Both the position numbers and the translations under genes were made by a program. 64,000 nucleotides of DNA from Naumovozyma dairenensis CBS 421 (taxonomy: Eukaryota; Ascomycota; Saccharomycetes; Saccharomycetales; Saccharomycetaceae), in the NCBI RefSeq assembly GCF_000227115.2, contig NC_016485.2, positions 462,525 through 526,524 of the forward strand. Reading direction: 5' to 3'. Shown here one piece after another: positions 34,250 through 44,176 of this stretch. Position 1 is the first letter of the stretch; every line of letters starts with the position of its first letter. The notes under the pieces were generated by a model. The model was not told the origin of the DNA and did not search any database. It saw only the letters and a program-made list of their open reading frames with translations.

Positions 34250-36317
34250 TTACGCAGAACCTAGCTCGGAAACTTCTTTCATAAACTCATTTGGAGAAAT
34301 AATCATGGTACTACCGTACATGACAGTTTTTGGATTATGAAGTTGTGAATGGGCCCATTCTTGTAAATTTTGATATTCAAAATAATTACCACCACCAACG
34401 ACGAACACTAAAGATTTATTATAAGATTGTCTTTTGGGTTTCTTCGTATGCGATCCTCTAGTTATACGTGGATCAATATATAAATACTCATCAGTAGTTT
34501 CTAAATTTTTTTGAGAACTATTTAATGGATCCATAATGGCTTCTACCACGTTTGTTATTGGGATTGTTTTCTTTTCAGGTAATAACTTCTTGATACCTGA
34601 TATTAAACTACCTACACCACCTTGAAGACCACCTTCCGTTAACCCATATAATCCAGAAAGTGATAAATTCCCCGCGGTAGATGTCTTCTTGTTACTTCTA
34701 CCATCTTCCAAAGATTTATTTTGTAAACTCATATTTGACAATTGCATAAATTCTCTTAATTTATAAACATATTTCAATGCACTTATATCATATTCATTAT
34801 CGGAAAAATATTTCTCAACTTCATCGACGAAATCTCTTGGTAACCCATTAGTTGAAGTCAAATATAATACAATGAATGATCTCATTTTATCCTCAAAATT
34901 ATTCGTCTTCCCATCTTTCAAAATGGATAAAAATCCTTGTCTTAATTTGGAACTATTAGGATCTTGTTCAATTTCGAAAAATTTATCTAAATTTTTATTT
35001 TCTAGTTCATTTAATAATGATCCAAATATATTCATATGAGTATCAATAGTATTTTTCCTTGCTGTTAATTCAGGTAACTTTTTAACAGCTTCTTGAATTT
35101 GAACAGTATCATTATTTGAATTTGGATCCAAATCAGTTAAATTTGTTACACCTGTTTTCTTTGTAATTTCTGCAGCTTCCTCTTTGTATGTAGATAATGC
35201 AGTTTCCACATTTTCTGCAGCTTCAGGGAATGGTAAATGAGAATTTTCAATCCAAAAGAAATCATTTGGTTCAATATCAAATTGCTTTTCCGTTACATGA
35301 CCTTGTTCATTTTTAATTGGAACAGTGATTGTATTTCTTGATAATTTGAAAATATCAAATACCATACATTGATAAATCCATGAATGTTGAAACATACAAG
35401 CGAAATCAATTTTCCTATCAAGAATAACAAGTACACTTCTTTCTAAGGAATCGGGATTAGAAGTGGAAGTAGATGTTACAACATTTGAAGTTGATTTGGA
35501 ATTTATCACGTAATCACGTAATTTCATACCTAATTTTTCAGCAATCATTTCTGCTGGACCACCTTTGGGAGCTCTAATGATTGGAATTGAATCTGTTGTC
35601 ATTACAGTATTAAATAATCCGTCTGCAACTTTATCACATAATTGATTTATAGATTCTTCTGTAGCTGATGGTGTATTCAAAAGTGCATATGTGTTTGGTA
35701 ATTCTAATGAGAATAATTCTGGTTCTGTGACAATGAAGTCTAAATATTGGTCAAAGACTTGTTTGATCTTTTCTNNAGATTTACCAGTCATGGAAACTTT
35801 TTCAGCGAGATTCTCTAATAAATCTCTATTCAAAGTGGAGGTAAAATTAATATAGAAATCAGAGTATTTATCATTTTTCAAATCATCTACAATGATATCA
35901 ATATTTTCTTGATTTGGTGTAACGAAATACACTACTGGGACATCAGGTAAAGATGCTCTATCTTGTTTAATTAAGGAATGGACTGTGACCCCAGCTTTTA
36001 AAAGATCATTGACACGTAAAATGGATGAGATGATTGCGGTACTTTTCCGATCTAAGATGAGAACTTTCCATATTAATTCTTGATCATTGAATGTGTCTTC
36101 CAAATTTGTATCAGCGATATCCTTATTTAAAAATAACATTTTCAGAATGTGATCTGTTTTAACATTGTAGTAATAACAAGTAAGCGTTCATAGTTAGTGA
36201 GTTTGTTCATTTTATTATAAAGTCTCTCAACAACAAGCTATGATAATAATAATAATACGTACTTATTTGCATGTCTCTTAGACTGACATCCTTAGTTATT
36301 AATGAATTTTGCACCAT
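34250..36317 (-). CDS. SLY1: SM protein Sly1, two exons
   Basis: The main exon (34250-36153) encodes the Sec1/Munc18 fold. Its first ATG (36139) would drop the conserved N-terminus. A short first exon at 36263-36317 starts at ATG and encodes MVQNSLITKDVSLRDMQI; splicing to 36153 restores an N-terminus that aligns with S. cerevisiae Sly1 through SLRDMQI and ILKMLFLNKD. The total is 652 residues (S. cerevisiae 666). Sly1 clasps Sed5 and promotes ER-Golgi SNARE assembly. Two undetermined bases (35775-35776) leave one residue unknown. The S. cerevisiae gene has no intron. The order with CCT6 and RVB1 matches YDR188W-YDR190C. Confidence 0.88.
36154..36262 (-). other. SLY1: Spliceosomal intron of SLY1 (109 nt)
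   Basis: 5' splice site GTACGT (36262-36257), branch-point CACTAAC (36199-36193, one base from TACTAAC) and 3' splice site ACAG (ending 36154). The branch A is about 40 nt from the acceptor, and no other AG intervenes. An in-frame TGA in the intron blocks read-through. The split codon (A|AT) encodes Asn. Splicing itself is inferred. Confidence 0.8.
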
Positions 36318-36730
36318 GATCGTCGTATATTCAAATGAGTTAATTGTCTCCGGTGTTTAGTTTCATATATTAAAACAACCAATGGTAATAATATTTAATG
36401 ACTTCCTCACAAGTCGTTTCCAAAAATGTGGCTTACATTCGTTCATGTTCATCATGCTTCATCATCCTTCATGGCTTACGTTTCATTGTTTTCTGAAATT
36501 TCGTTTTTCCCGCCAAAAAACACAAAACGACAGCAATAACGAACAAACAAACAAACAAGAAAAAGAATTGAACAAGATCATAAACATCGATGCGAAAAGA
36601 TTGCCTATTGGTTATGTGTATGATATGTGTACATAGACTATATTCTATTAAATTATTATATCTATATAGTAATAAAAAGTTTTTGTGGATGTGCATGGTG
36701 TTTTTTGTTTTGTTTTGTTTATAGGTTATT
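36318..36730. other. SLY1-CCT6 spacer
   Basis: 413 bp, 5' of SLY1 and 3' of CCT6. A small (CAAA)n run lies near 36541. Nothing else is seen; frames here are random. Confidence 0.5.
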
Positions 36731-38395
36731 CTATTGTGGAGCACCTTCTTTCAAAGTGGATCTACCAGCTCTAAGTAGTTCATCACATAACAATAGATTA
36801 CTAGCAATACCAGTGGCTCCACTGATAGCGTTTCTTAATACACGATATGAATCCCAAATACCTTCAATGGTAGGATCACATGAATCACCAATATTCAAAT
36901 CTACACCTACATATCTACGTTCGTTGTCACCACCATCTTGTGCATCTTCTAATTCATCTTCACATAGGGCAAGAACATCTAGGGCATCATAACCTGAGTT
37001 TTTCACTAATGTCTTTGGAACTACTAACAAAGCTTCAGCAAATGCTTCGATACCTGTTTTTGTTTTACCCTTGGCACCCAATTTAGTCATATTTGATTTT
37101 TTCAAATGGTTTGCTGCAGCGATAAAATATGCACCTGCACCTGGGACCACAGTATTATCCTTTATAACGTTTGCTACTGCTCTTAATCCATCTCTTATTG
37201 CGTCTTTAGTTTGATTTAATGCATAATGTGTCGAACCTTTTATTAAAATTGTACAAGATTTTGGATCTTTATTCTCAGTGACATAAGTAAATTTTTCTTC
37301 ACCAATAGTTTCAGTATAAATTAAACCCGAATACCCTAGGATGGATGGAGATAAATCTTCTACGGAATTTTGTGCTTCACCACCAGTAACTAATTGTAAT
37401 CTTTCCATATTACGTCTTTTAGCCCTCCTTAGCGCCAAAATGTTATGTTTGGCCAATACATCAAGAGACATTGGATCAATACCTTTTTGATTAATGATTA
37501 CGAAACCTTTATTTGAATCTAGACCACAAACTTCATTTTTCAAATCAATAATTTTCTTCAATTTTTCATCAACGAATTTTCTTTCACTTGCGGCTAGTTT
37601 ATCTCTTTGATCAGCTGAACTATAATAAAACCCAGAATTAACTTCAGTTTTTTCGTATTCCAAGGAGACATTTAAAATCAAAACGTGGGCGTTCTCGACT
37701 CTTATTGGCATATCTGGATGTCTTCCACCATGATCTAGGACTAAACCCTTGATAAATAATGTATCTTTAGGAGATAAGTGTTGCATTTGCATGATTTCCA
37801 CCATATGTAAATCCATTGCGTTACTATTATTATCGTTTGAATGTGACACATTCAATACTGCATCTGTCACGATAGGACCCAACACCTCGGTTAATTCATT
37901 ATTAACTTTAGTAGATAAAGATGATCTTGCCACTTGTAATAGGAATTCTCTATCAATTGCTCCATCTTCTCCCTTCTTATCGATCTTGAATTCATCCAAG
38001 AATTTCAAAGCTTCCTTTCTAGCGATTTCAAATCCATCAGTAATGATTCTTGGATGTACACCTTCTTGAATGAAACGATAAGCTTGTCTTAACAATTCAC
38101 CAACAAGACAAACCACTGTAGTGGTACCATCACCTGTAATTTCATCTTGTGCAGCCGCAGCACGTGCAATAAGTACAGCAGTTGGAGATTGAATTTGCAT
38201 TTCTGTCAATAGAACTTTCCCATCTTTGGTCAATTTAATATTTCCTGCACCGTCTACTAACATTTTCAATGTTCCCTTGGGGCCCAAATTGGTTTCAAGG
38301 ACAGATTGTAAACCTTCTGCTGAAGTGATGTTGACTTTCAATGCGGCATCTCTTCTTAAAGATTCTGCCTTCGGGTTCAATAATTGTAATGACAT
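36731..38395 (-). CDS. CCT6: CCT chaperonin zeta subunit
   Basis: 554 residues (S. cerevisiae 546) from ATG 38395. Group II chaperonin signatures are intact: LGPKGTLKMLVDGAG, the ATP-binding and hydrolysis GDGTTTVVCLVGELL, and the C-terminal GVDLNIGDSCDPT block. Cct6 is one of eight subunits of the cytosolic TRiC/CCT ring that folds actin and tubulin. Next to SLY1 as YDR188W/YDR189W. Confidence 0.97.
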   Translation of the reverse strand: MSLQLLNPKAESLRRDAALKVNITSAEGLQSVLETNLGPKGTLKMLVDGAGNIKLTKDGKVLLTEMQIQSPTAVLIARAAAAQDEITGDGTTTVVCLVGELLRQAYRFIQEGVHPRIITDGFEIARKEALKFLDEFKIDKKGEDGAIDREFLLQVARSSLSTKVNNELTEVLGPIVTDAVLNVSHSNDNNSNAMDLHMVEIMQMQHLSPKDTLFIKGLVLDHGGRHPDMPIRVENAHVLILNVSLEYEKTEVNSGFYYSSADQRDKLAASERKFVDEKLKKIIDLKNEVCGLDSNKGFVIINQKGIDPMSLDVLAKHNILALRRAKRRNMERLQLVTGGEAQNSVEDLSPSILGYSGLIYTETIGEEKFTYVTENKDPKSCTILIKGSTHYALNQTKDAIRDGLRAVANVIKDNTVVPGAGAYFIAAANHLKKSNMTKLGAKGKTKTGIEAFAEALLVVPKTLVKNSGYDALDVLALCEDELEDAQDGGDNERRYVGVDLNIGDSCDPTIEGIWDSYRVLRNAISGATGIASNLLLCDELLRAGRSTLKEGAPQ

Positions 38396-38805
38396 TCTCA
38401 GGTTTGTGCTGCTCGGCTTTCAACTGAATGATCGGAACTGCTATAGGGTGTCTTCGCAACTGTTTATTTGCTCTCCCAGTGACTGGCTGAATTGAATGGT
38501 TCTTATCAAAATATGTATGTAGTTTCTGTATATTTATTATGCACGGTATGTTTTTCTTTCGATTTTCAATTTTTTTTGTCCACTGACTGTGATCATTCTC
38601 AACGAACACACAAATTTATATCAAATTATACTATACTATACTATACTATGATAAATACAATAAGGAAACTACTTCCACTGCAACTGCAATTGATGATGGT
38701 TTAAGGTGTTGGGTGATTAAGTTGTATTACTTCCTTCTATATGTACGTACTGTATACGTGTTTTATATATCTATCTATCTATATGAGTTGATTTCTTCAA
38801 GAGGT
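38396..38805. other. CCT6-MAP1 spacer with (ACTAT)n
   Basis: 410 bp. A short ACTAT tandem run lies at about 38628-38649 and (ATCT)n near 38770. The right part is 3' flank of MAP1. No gene is present. Confidence 0.5.
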
Positions 38806-39945
38806 TTATTTGATTCTTGTTCTTGGACCACCTGGGGATTTCTTGTTTCTAGCAGATAAGATTTCTACACCATTCTCGGTGATCAACAACGAATGTTCAA
38901 ATTGAGCACTGACTTTCCCATCTTTGGTAGTAGAGGTCCAATCATCAGGCCATGAGATATCTTGCCAAACACCTTCATTGATCATAGGTTCGATAGTAAA
39001 CACCATACCTGGTTTCATAACACCAGCGGCTCTATTATTGGCATAATGAGGGATACTTGGTGCACAATGGAAATATTTCCCGACACCATGACCACAATAA
39101 GTTCTCACTACTGAACACTTATTTTCCAAGGCATGTTTTTCAATATGATCACCCAATTCTTGGAATGTCATCCCTGGTTTACATAGTTTAATTGCATTCT
39201 TCAAACATTCTCTTGCAGTCTCAACAGTATTAATAACTTCTTTACGAATATTCTCACCTACATAATAAGTTTCATTCAAATCTGCATGGAAACCTTGATA
39301 TACAAGAACATCCAAATTAACAATATCACCTTCTTTCAAAACAGTCTTATCTGGGATCCCATGACAGATGACTTCATTAATCGAAGTACAAACAGATTTA
39401 GGAAAATTATAATAATTTAAAGGAGATGGATAACAATCTCTCTTAATAGTCTCCTCATGAACAATAGCATCAATTTCATCAGTAGTGATACCAGGTCTGA
39501 CCGCGGCGGCGGCAATATCAAGAATTTCTCTACCAAACATACATGCCTTCCTAATGATTTTTATCTCACTCTTCTTATAGATAGGTATAACATTCAATCT
39601 ATCATTCTTTTGTTCACTTACTGGTAATCCATTTGCAGCCCAGTCTGGTTTCTCGATATGTTCTGGGACAAATCTCTTTGGAGTCAATGGATAATGAGGT
39701 CTCAAAGAACCTGTATATTTGAACTTAGGGAATGGATCGTAGGATTCAGATTTGGTTTCTTCATCACCCTCTTTGTAATGGAGGGCCTTGTGTGCCTTGT
39801 AATTGTCTTTGAAACAATCGTCATCACAGAAGATGGAGATTATTCCAGATTTTAGACAGATGGGACATTTCAACTGAGAGGTAGTTTCTTTACCACATTG
39901 TAAACCAGCACAGTATGTCTTTGTTGTTTCTATCGAGGCAGTCAT
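38806..39945 (-). CDS. MAP1: Methionine aminopeptidase 1
   Basis: 379 residues (S. cerevisiae 387). The N-terminal zinc finger (CGKETTSQLKCPICLKSG...CDDDCF..H..H, residues 17-56) is the ribosome-associated part. The catalytic pita-bread fold shows its metal ligands in order: the two Asp in LDVLVYQGFHADLNE, His in GHGVGKYFHC, Glu in FTIEPMINEG and Glu in AQFEHSLLI. It removes the initiator methionine co-translationally. Adjacent to CDD1, as YLR244C/YLR245C. Confidence 0.96.
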   Translation of the reverse strand: MTASIETTKTYCAGLQCGKETTSQLKCPICLKSGIISIFCDDDCFKDNYKAHKALHYKEGDEETKSESYDPFPKFKYTGSLRPHYPLTPKRFVPEHIEKPDWAANGLPVSEQKNDRLNVIPIYKKSEIKIIRKACMFGREILDIAAAAVRPGITTDEIDAIVHEETIKRDCYPSPLNYYNFPKSVCTSINEVICHGIPDKTVLKEGDIVNLDVLVYQGFHADLNETYYVGENIRKEVINTVETARECLKNAIKLCKPGMTFQELGDHIEKHALENKCSVVRTYCGHGVGKYFHCAPSIPHYANNRAAGVMKPGMVFTIEPMINEGVWQDISWPDDWTSTTKDGKVSAQFEHSLLITENGVEILSARNKKSPGGPRTRIK

Positions 39946-40159
39946 CGTTACAGGAAACTCTCTCTATTCTAAAGACTTCTTCTGATGCTCTTCTTGTTCT
40001 TGTTCTTGCGATGGTTGCATCTTTTTATAATTTGTAGTTTCTTTTTCATATATATAAAAGACGAAAATTTTTTTTTCAGTTAAAACGCATATACAAATTA
40101 CAATTACAGACGTAAAGACATAAAGATGTAAAGACATAAATATTCTATTTCGATAGTAC

Positions 40160-40690
40160 TTACGAGTGCGTGAGATGATCTGGTCCAAAACTGTCGGGCA
40201 ACAATTGTTCCATGGTCTTACATTCCCATTGAGAAGCATCCGCATTGAACATAACAATGGGGAAATCCAATGGAACAAATTCTCTAATAACTTGTCTACA
40301 TATCCCACAAGGTGATATTATTTTCCCCCCATCGTCGTTGTCGCAACCACCTATGATGGCTATACATACCCAATTTGTGGCATCCTTGCATGTTGTTGTT
40401 GTTGTTGTTGTTGATGTCAATGCTTTCACTATCGTAGTTCTTTCTGCACATATGGAAGCACCATAACTGGCATTCTCAATATTGGCACCCAGAACATAAC
40501 TATAAAATGACTCACCGTCGCTCGTTGTCTCGTTGTTCTTGATTAAGAGACAGCATCCCACTTTGAAATGAGAATATGGACTATATGATAAGGATTTACT
40601 CTCTATTAATTTTGATATTAATTTATGTCCGATTTCAATGGGGATATGAAGTTTCTTTGATAAATCTTCATCTTGTGCTCCTTGTTGCAT
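40160..40690 (-). CDS. CDD1: Cytidine deaminase
   Basis: 176 residues (S. cerevisiae 142). YSPYSHFKVG, the zinc and catalytic Glu motif ICAERTTIVKAL and the second zinc pair SPCGICRQ are intact, so the enzyme should be active. The extra length is a slightly longer N-terminus and a Thr-run insert (about residues 90-105) from a (TTG)n repeat read in reverse. It deaminates cytidine and deoxycytidine in pyrimidine salvage. Position equals YLR245C. Confidence 0.94.
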   Translation of the reverse strand: MQQGAQDEDLSKKLHIPIEIGHKLISKLIESKSLSYSPYSHFKVGCCLLIKNNETTSDGESFYSYVLGANIENASYGASICAERTTIVKALTSTTTTTTTCKDATNWVCIAIIGGCDNDDGGKIISPCGICRQVIREFVPLDFPIVMFNADASQWECKTMEQLLPDSFGPDHLTHS

Positions 40691-41039
40691 CTTTCTTTCT
40701 TGATCTTATACTACGTCGTATCTTCAATAAAGTGGCTACTTGTAAAGAATCGTTTTATTCCCATCTCTTCTTTTCAATGCCCCCTTTTCTGGTCATCTTG
40801 TTCTTGTTCTTGTTCCTCTTTGTGTCGCGGCCATGTAAATGTGCGTTTAGTTAGTAAACACTATTTGTAATGTCAAATCGATAACAATAATAAGCATACG
40901 CAATTATTCTTGAGATAATGCAATAGAACAATCAAAAACAAGTAATACTGTTTATAGATTCGTGCTTTTACATTGTGAAGATTATATATTTCTGCTTTTT
41001 CTTTTAGTTTTTGAATGAAGACTCGAGAACATACATAAG
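40691..41039. other. CDD1/ERF2 divergent promoter
   Basis: 349 bp with a T-rich (TTCTTG)n run near 40797-40820. No gene and no specific site are recognised. Confidence 0.5.
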
Positions 41040-42209
41040 ATGAGCAATTCTTCCATTATTGAATATTCCAAACCATTTCGAATAAGAAAATCATCACGTC
41101 AGAAACACTCTCATGATCACGATCATGATAATGATAATGGACTTGAGACATCCCAATCAAATTTAAAATCACTCATAGATAATGAGAACGATAGTAATAT
41201 TGAAGACTTAGAAAAGAATACCAACATCATTACAAATCATTCACGATGGAAATTGTTTCTAAGATGGTTAATTACCATCGATGGAGATGAAGAAATTAAC
41301 AATAGTAGAGATTATATATCACTACCAAATACAACAAATTATATGTTTTTCCTTGGAGGTCGATTCAGACAAGTTAAAAAAGATACCAAATATTTATCCA
41401 TAATTGTCTTAATCATACTTATAATACCTATAGTTTTATTTTCAATTTTTGAAACAAATAAATTATGGCATACCAATAAAGGTTACAAAGTTTTGGTTAT
41501 TTTTTTCTATTATACATGGGGGACATGTTTCACATCATTTATTAAGACAGCAACAAGTGACCCTGGGGTATTACCACGAAATATTCATTTAAGTCAAATA
41601 TCAAATAATTTCAAGATTCCACAAGAATACTATAATGAAGTAACATTACCCACTGGTAACCCTGAATCAACCATAAATATAAAATATTGTACTACATGTC
41701 GAATATGGAGACCACCAAGATCATCACATTGTTCCATTTGTGAAGCTTGTATCATTACTCATGACCATCATTGTATTTGGGTTAATAATTGTATTGGTCA
41801 AAGAAATTATAGATTTTTCCTAACTTTCCTCTTAAGTGGTACTTTCACATCAATTTTCCTAATAATTAATGCATCTATTGATATTGCAAGAACTCCCAAA
41901 GTTAGAGATACACCAGTGGCGGTATTATTAATAATATATGGTGGATTAACCATATGGTACCCATTAATATTATTTTGTTATCATATTTTCATGACGGGAA
42001 CGCAACAAACGACAAGAGAATATTTAAAATCTATTGGTTCTAAAAATCCAGTTTTCCATAGAATTAAAAGACAAGAAAATAATCCATTTGAACAAGGTTC
42101 ATTTTTGAAAAATTTGATATATTTAATGTGTCAACCAAGAGGTCTGTCCATGGTGAGTGCGAGAGAAAGACAAAAGCAAGGTGATTGGAGGTTCACACGT
42201 ATACCGTGA
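41040..42209 (+). CDS. ERF2: DHHC palmitoyltransferase Erf2
   Basis: 389 residues (S. cerevisiae 359). His/Asp/Asn-rich N-terminus, two membrane segments (about 115-165), the cysteine-rich domain [18 protein letters not shown] with the catalytic [12 protein letters not shown], two more segments (about 265-325) and a cytosolic tail with the TTxE-like TTREYL motif. With Erf4 it palmitoylates Ras2 at the ER. Neighbour order matches YLR246W. The extra length is in the low-complexity N-terminus. Confidence 0.94.
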   Translation: MSNSSIIEYSKPFRIRKSSRQKHSHDHDHDNDNGLETSQSNLKSLIDNENDSNIEDLEKNTNIITNHSRWKLFLRWLITIDGDEEINNSRDYISLPNTTNYMFFLGGRFRQVKKDTKYLSIIVLIILIIPIVLFSIFETNKLWHTNKGYKVLVIFFYYTWGTCFTSFIKTATSDPGVLPRNIHLSQISNNFKIPQEYYNEVTLPTGNPESTINIKYCTTCRIWRPPRSSHCSICEACIITHDHHCIWVNNCIGQRNYRFFLTFLLSGTFTSIFLIINASIDIARTPKVRDTPVAVLLIIYGGLTIWYPLILFCYHIFMTGTQQTTREYLKSIGSKNPVFHRIKRQENNPFEQGSFLKNLIYLMCQPRGLSMVSARERQKQGDWRFTRIP

Positions 42210-43387
42210 TCCACAAATGTGATTGATTTACACGTATTTCTAAATAAATATATATAAATATATATATATATATATAATACCCGCATCACTTTACGTAGCA
42301 CCTAATATTCTTCTATACAAATGAGAAATATCTATAAGTACGTATGTAACTATTTACAGTTCAACATAACGGGTCAAGGAAAAATCACAAATTTCTTAGG
42401 GTGATAGTGTATGTGTATCACAGTTCCATGGACAGACTTGTTCGTTAAGAGAGAAAGTGAAGTGAAATAAAAGTACTTTTGTGTATTTGTGTATTATGTT
42501 GACTACGTACGTGCTTAGGTACCTGTGCAAATTTTCATCTTGTTATACAATGTATGCCTTTCCTAATCGTGTGAGAAATAGAACTATATATAGTATATGA
42601 AAATCAGATACACTATGAAGCAAGTAAGGTATTAGAGGACTATAATAATAATACTAATAATAATAATAATGAGTATGAATGGATGGAGTATAATTCTTGA
42701 TAGTAATAGCGCCCCAATTGCAGCTGTCATATCCATTGTGCTCCCTTACTTGTGTTATGTTATATCAAATATTGTGGAAGGAGGGCATTCTTTTACAAAG
42801 GCGCTAGCAGATACATACTTACAACCTTGGGAAGTTCCGCGGGAAGAAAAGACAGCACCCGTGGAGCAGTCGTCTCTTTTCCACCAATCACATTCTGGGA
42901 GCCCCAATTCGGGATGCCAAGTCCGATGAGGCTCCCCATTTAGGGTACTACTACTACTTCCCGGGAAATTTTGACCAATAGCCGAACGGCCCTTAAATTG
43001 CAACCCTAAAATTCCCAGAAAAAGGAAAGAACCGCATGGAAAGTTCCCGGAAAGTCGGCAAAGCAAGCAACTGTAAAAGACAAAAGCAACTAATAATAAT
43101 AATAATAATACTAATAAGAAGAAGAAGAAACTTCGATGAGTAATTTTTCACTTCACACAATAACATGAGATCTCGGAAACAACAACAGGCAAAAGTCATA
43201 CACGGTTACTATATATAAAGAAACCGTCAATTCGATTCATTAAACTCCACCTTTTATTATTTATAAACTGAGCCAAGGAAATCAACTCTATTCACATACA
43301 AACACACATACATACATACATACACACATACACACATACACACATACACACATACAAGCAAACAAGCAAACAAACAAGCAAACAAAT
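42210..43387. other. ERF2-UPS2 spacer; junction of two conserved blocks
   Basis: 1.2 kb. It contains (TA)n near 42245-42275, (AAT)n near 42645-42668 and 43091-43110, and a more GC-rich core at 42690-43060. That core holds an 86-codon frame from ATG 42669 with a hydrophobic stretch (AAVISIVLPYLCYVIS), overlapped on the other strand by a 100-codon frame. I recognise neither, so no gene is called. YLR246W and YLR168C are far apart in S. cerevisiae, so this is a break relative to that species. Confidence 0.45.
43300..43387. repeat. (CATA/CACA)n and (CAAA/GCAAA)n microsatellite abutting the UPS2 start
   Basis: Tetranucleotide and dinucleotide tracts (ACATACATACAT, then ACACATACACAC) pass into CAAACAAG repeats that run to two bases before the UPS2 ATG. 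They would form most of the UPS2 5' leader. Confidence 0.85.
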
Positions 43388-44152
43388 ATGAAACTTTTCC
43401 AAAATACTTCAAATTTTGAATATCCATGGGAACAAGTAAGCACAGCAAACTGGAACAAATACCCCAATGAAGTATCCACCCATGTAATCGCAGTAGATGT
43501 TCTTCGTAGAGAATTATCAAAAACAGATCCAAACGTCCTAATAACAGAAAGATTAATCACTGTAAAGCAAGGTGTTCCCAAATGGATCATGTATTTGATT
43601 GGTGCTGGTGATAATACAAGTTACGTGAGAGAAGTATCCACAGTGAATAAAAAGGATAAGACTTTGGTTTTGAAAAGTTGTAATTTAACCATGTGTAACA
43701 TTTTGAAAGTTTTTGAAACTGTTAAATATTCTCCTCATCCAATGGACCCTATTAATAAGACTTTATTCGAACAAGAAGCTCAAATTACAGCATATGGAGG
43801 ATCTTTGGGGCGGATTTGTAGTAAGATGGAGGATTGGAGTATAAATAGATTTTGTGAGAATGCAAAGAAGGGGAAAATTGGGTTTGAATCTGTTTTGAAA
43901 GAATTTCATGAAAAATTAAAGTCAAAAGTTGATGATTTGGATTTGGATTTGGATTTAGATCTGGATTTGGATTTCGATTTATCTTCTACTTCAAATTTGA
44001 TAGTTAATAAAATGAATGATGCTATGGAAGATGTTAAATCTACAGCAACGAGTATGTTTAAAGAAACTGAAAAGAAATGTTCCATCTTATCAGATTATTA
44101 CGATTTGTTCATCGATACTTTTGAAAAAGATTTACATCAACAAAAAAATTAA
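43388..44152 (+). CDS. UPS2: Mitochondrial intermembrane-space lipid-transfer protein Ups2
   Basis: 254 residues (S. cerevisiae Ups2 230). The PRELI/MSF1 domain (residues 1-175) starts with MKLFQN and contains NEVSTHVIAVDVLRREL and ITVKQGVPKWIM. In S. cerevisiae Ups2-Mdm35 shuttles phosphatidylserine between mitochondrial membranes for PE synthesis. A run of Asp-Leu dipeptides (about residues 182-200) comes from a GATTTG microsatellite absent from the domain. Ups2 and Ups3 are duplicates; adjacency to RPS31 and SEC10 favours UPS2 (YLR168C). Confidence 0.87.
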   Translation: MKLFQNTSNFEYPWEQVSTANWNKYPNEVSTHVIAVDVLRRELSKTDPNVLITERLITVKQGVPKWIMYLIGAGDNTSYVREVSTVNKKDKTLVLKSCNLTMCNILKVFETVKYSPHPMDPINKTLFEQEAQITAYGGSLGRICSKMEDWSINRFCENAKKGKIGFESVLKEFHEKLKSKVDDLDLDLDLDLDLDFDLSSTSNLIVNKMNDAMEDVKSTATSMFKETEKKCSILSDYYDLFIDTFEKDLHQQKN

Positions 44153-44155
44153 AAC

Positions 44156-44176
44156 AAACAAACAAACAAACAAACA
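44156..44176. repeat. (CAAA)n immediately after the UPS2 stop
   Basis: Five or more ACAA units start within the base triplet after the TAA, the same repeat type as in the UPS2 5' leader. Confidence 0.85.

Noticed and set aside
42755..43066. A 103-codon minus frame overlapping the 42669 frame.
   Set aside because: It overlaps an equally open plus frame, lacks a family match and the first codon context is poor.
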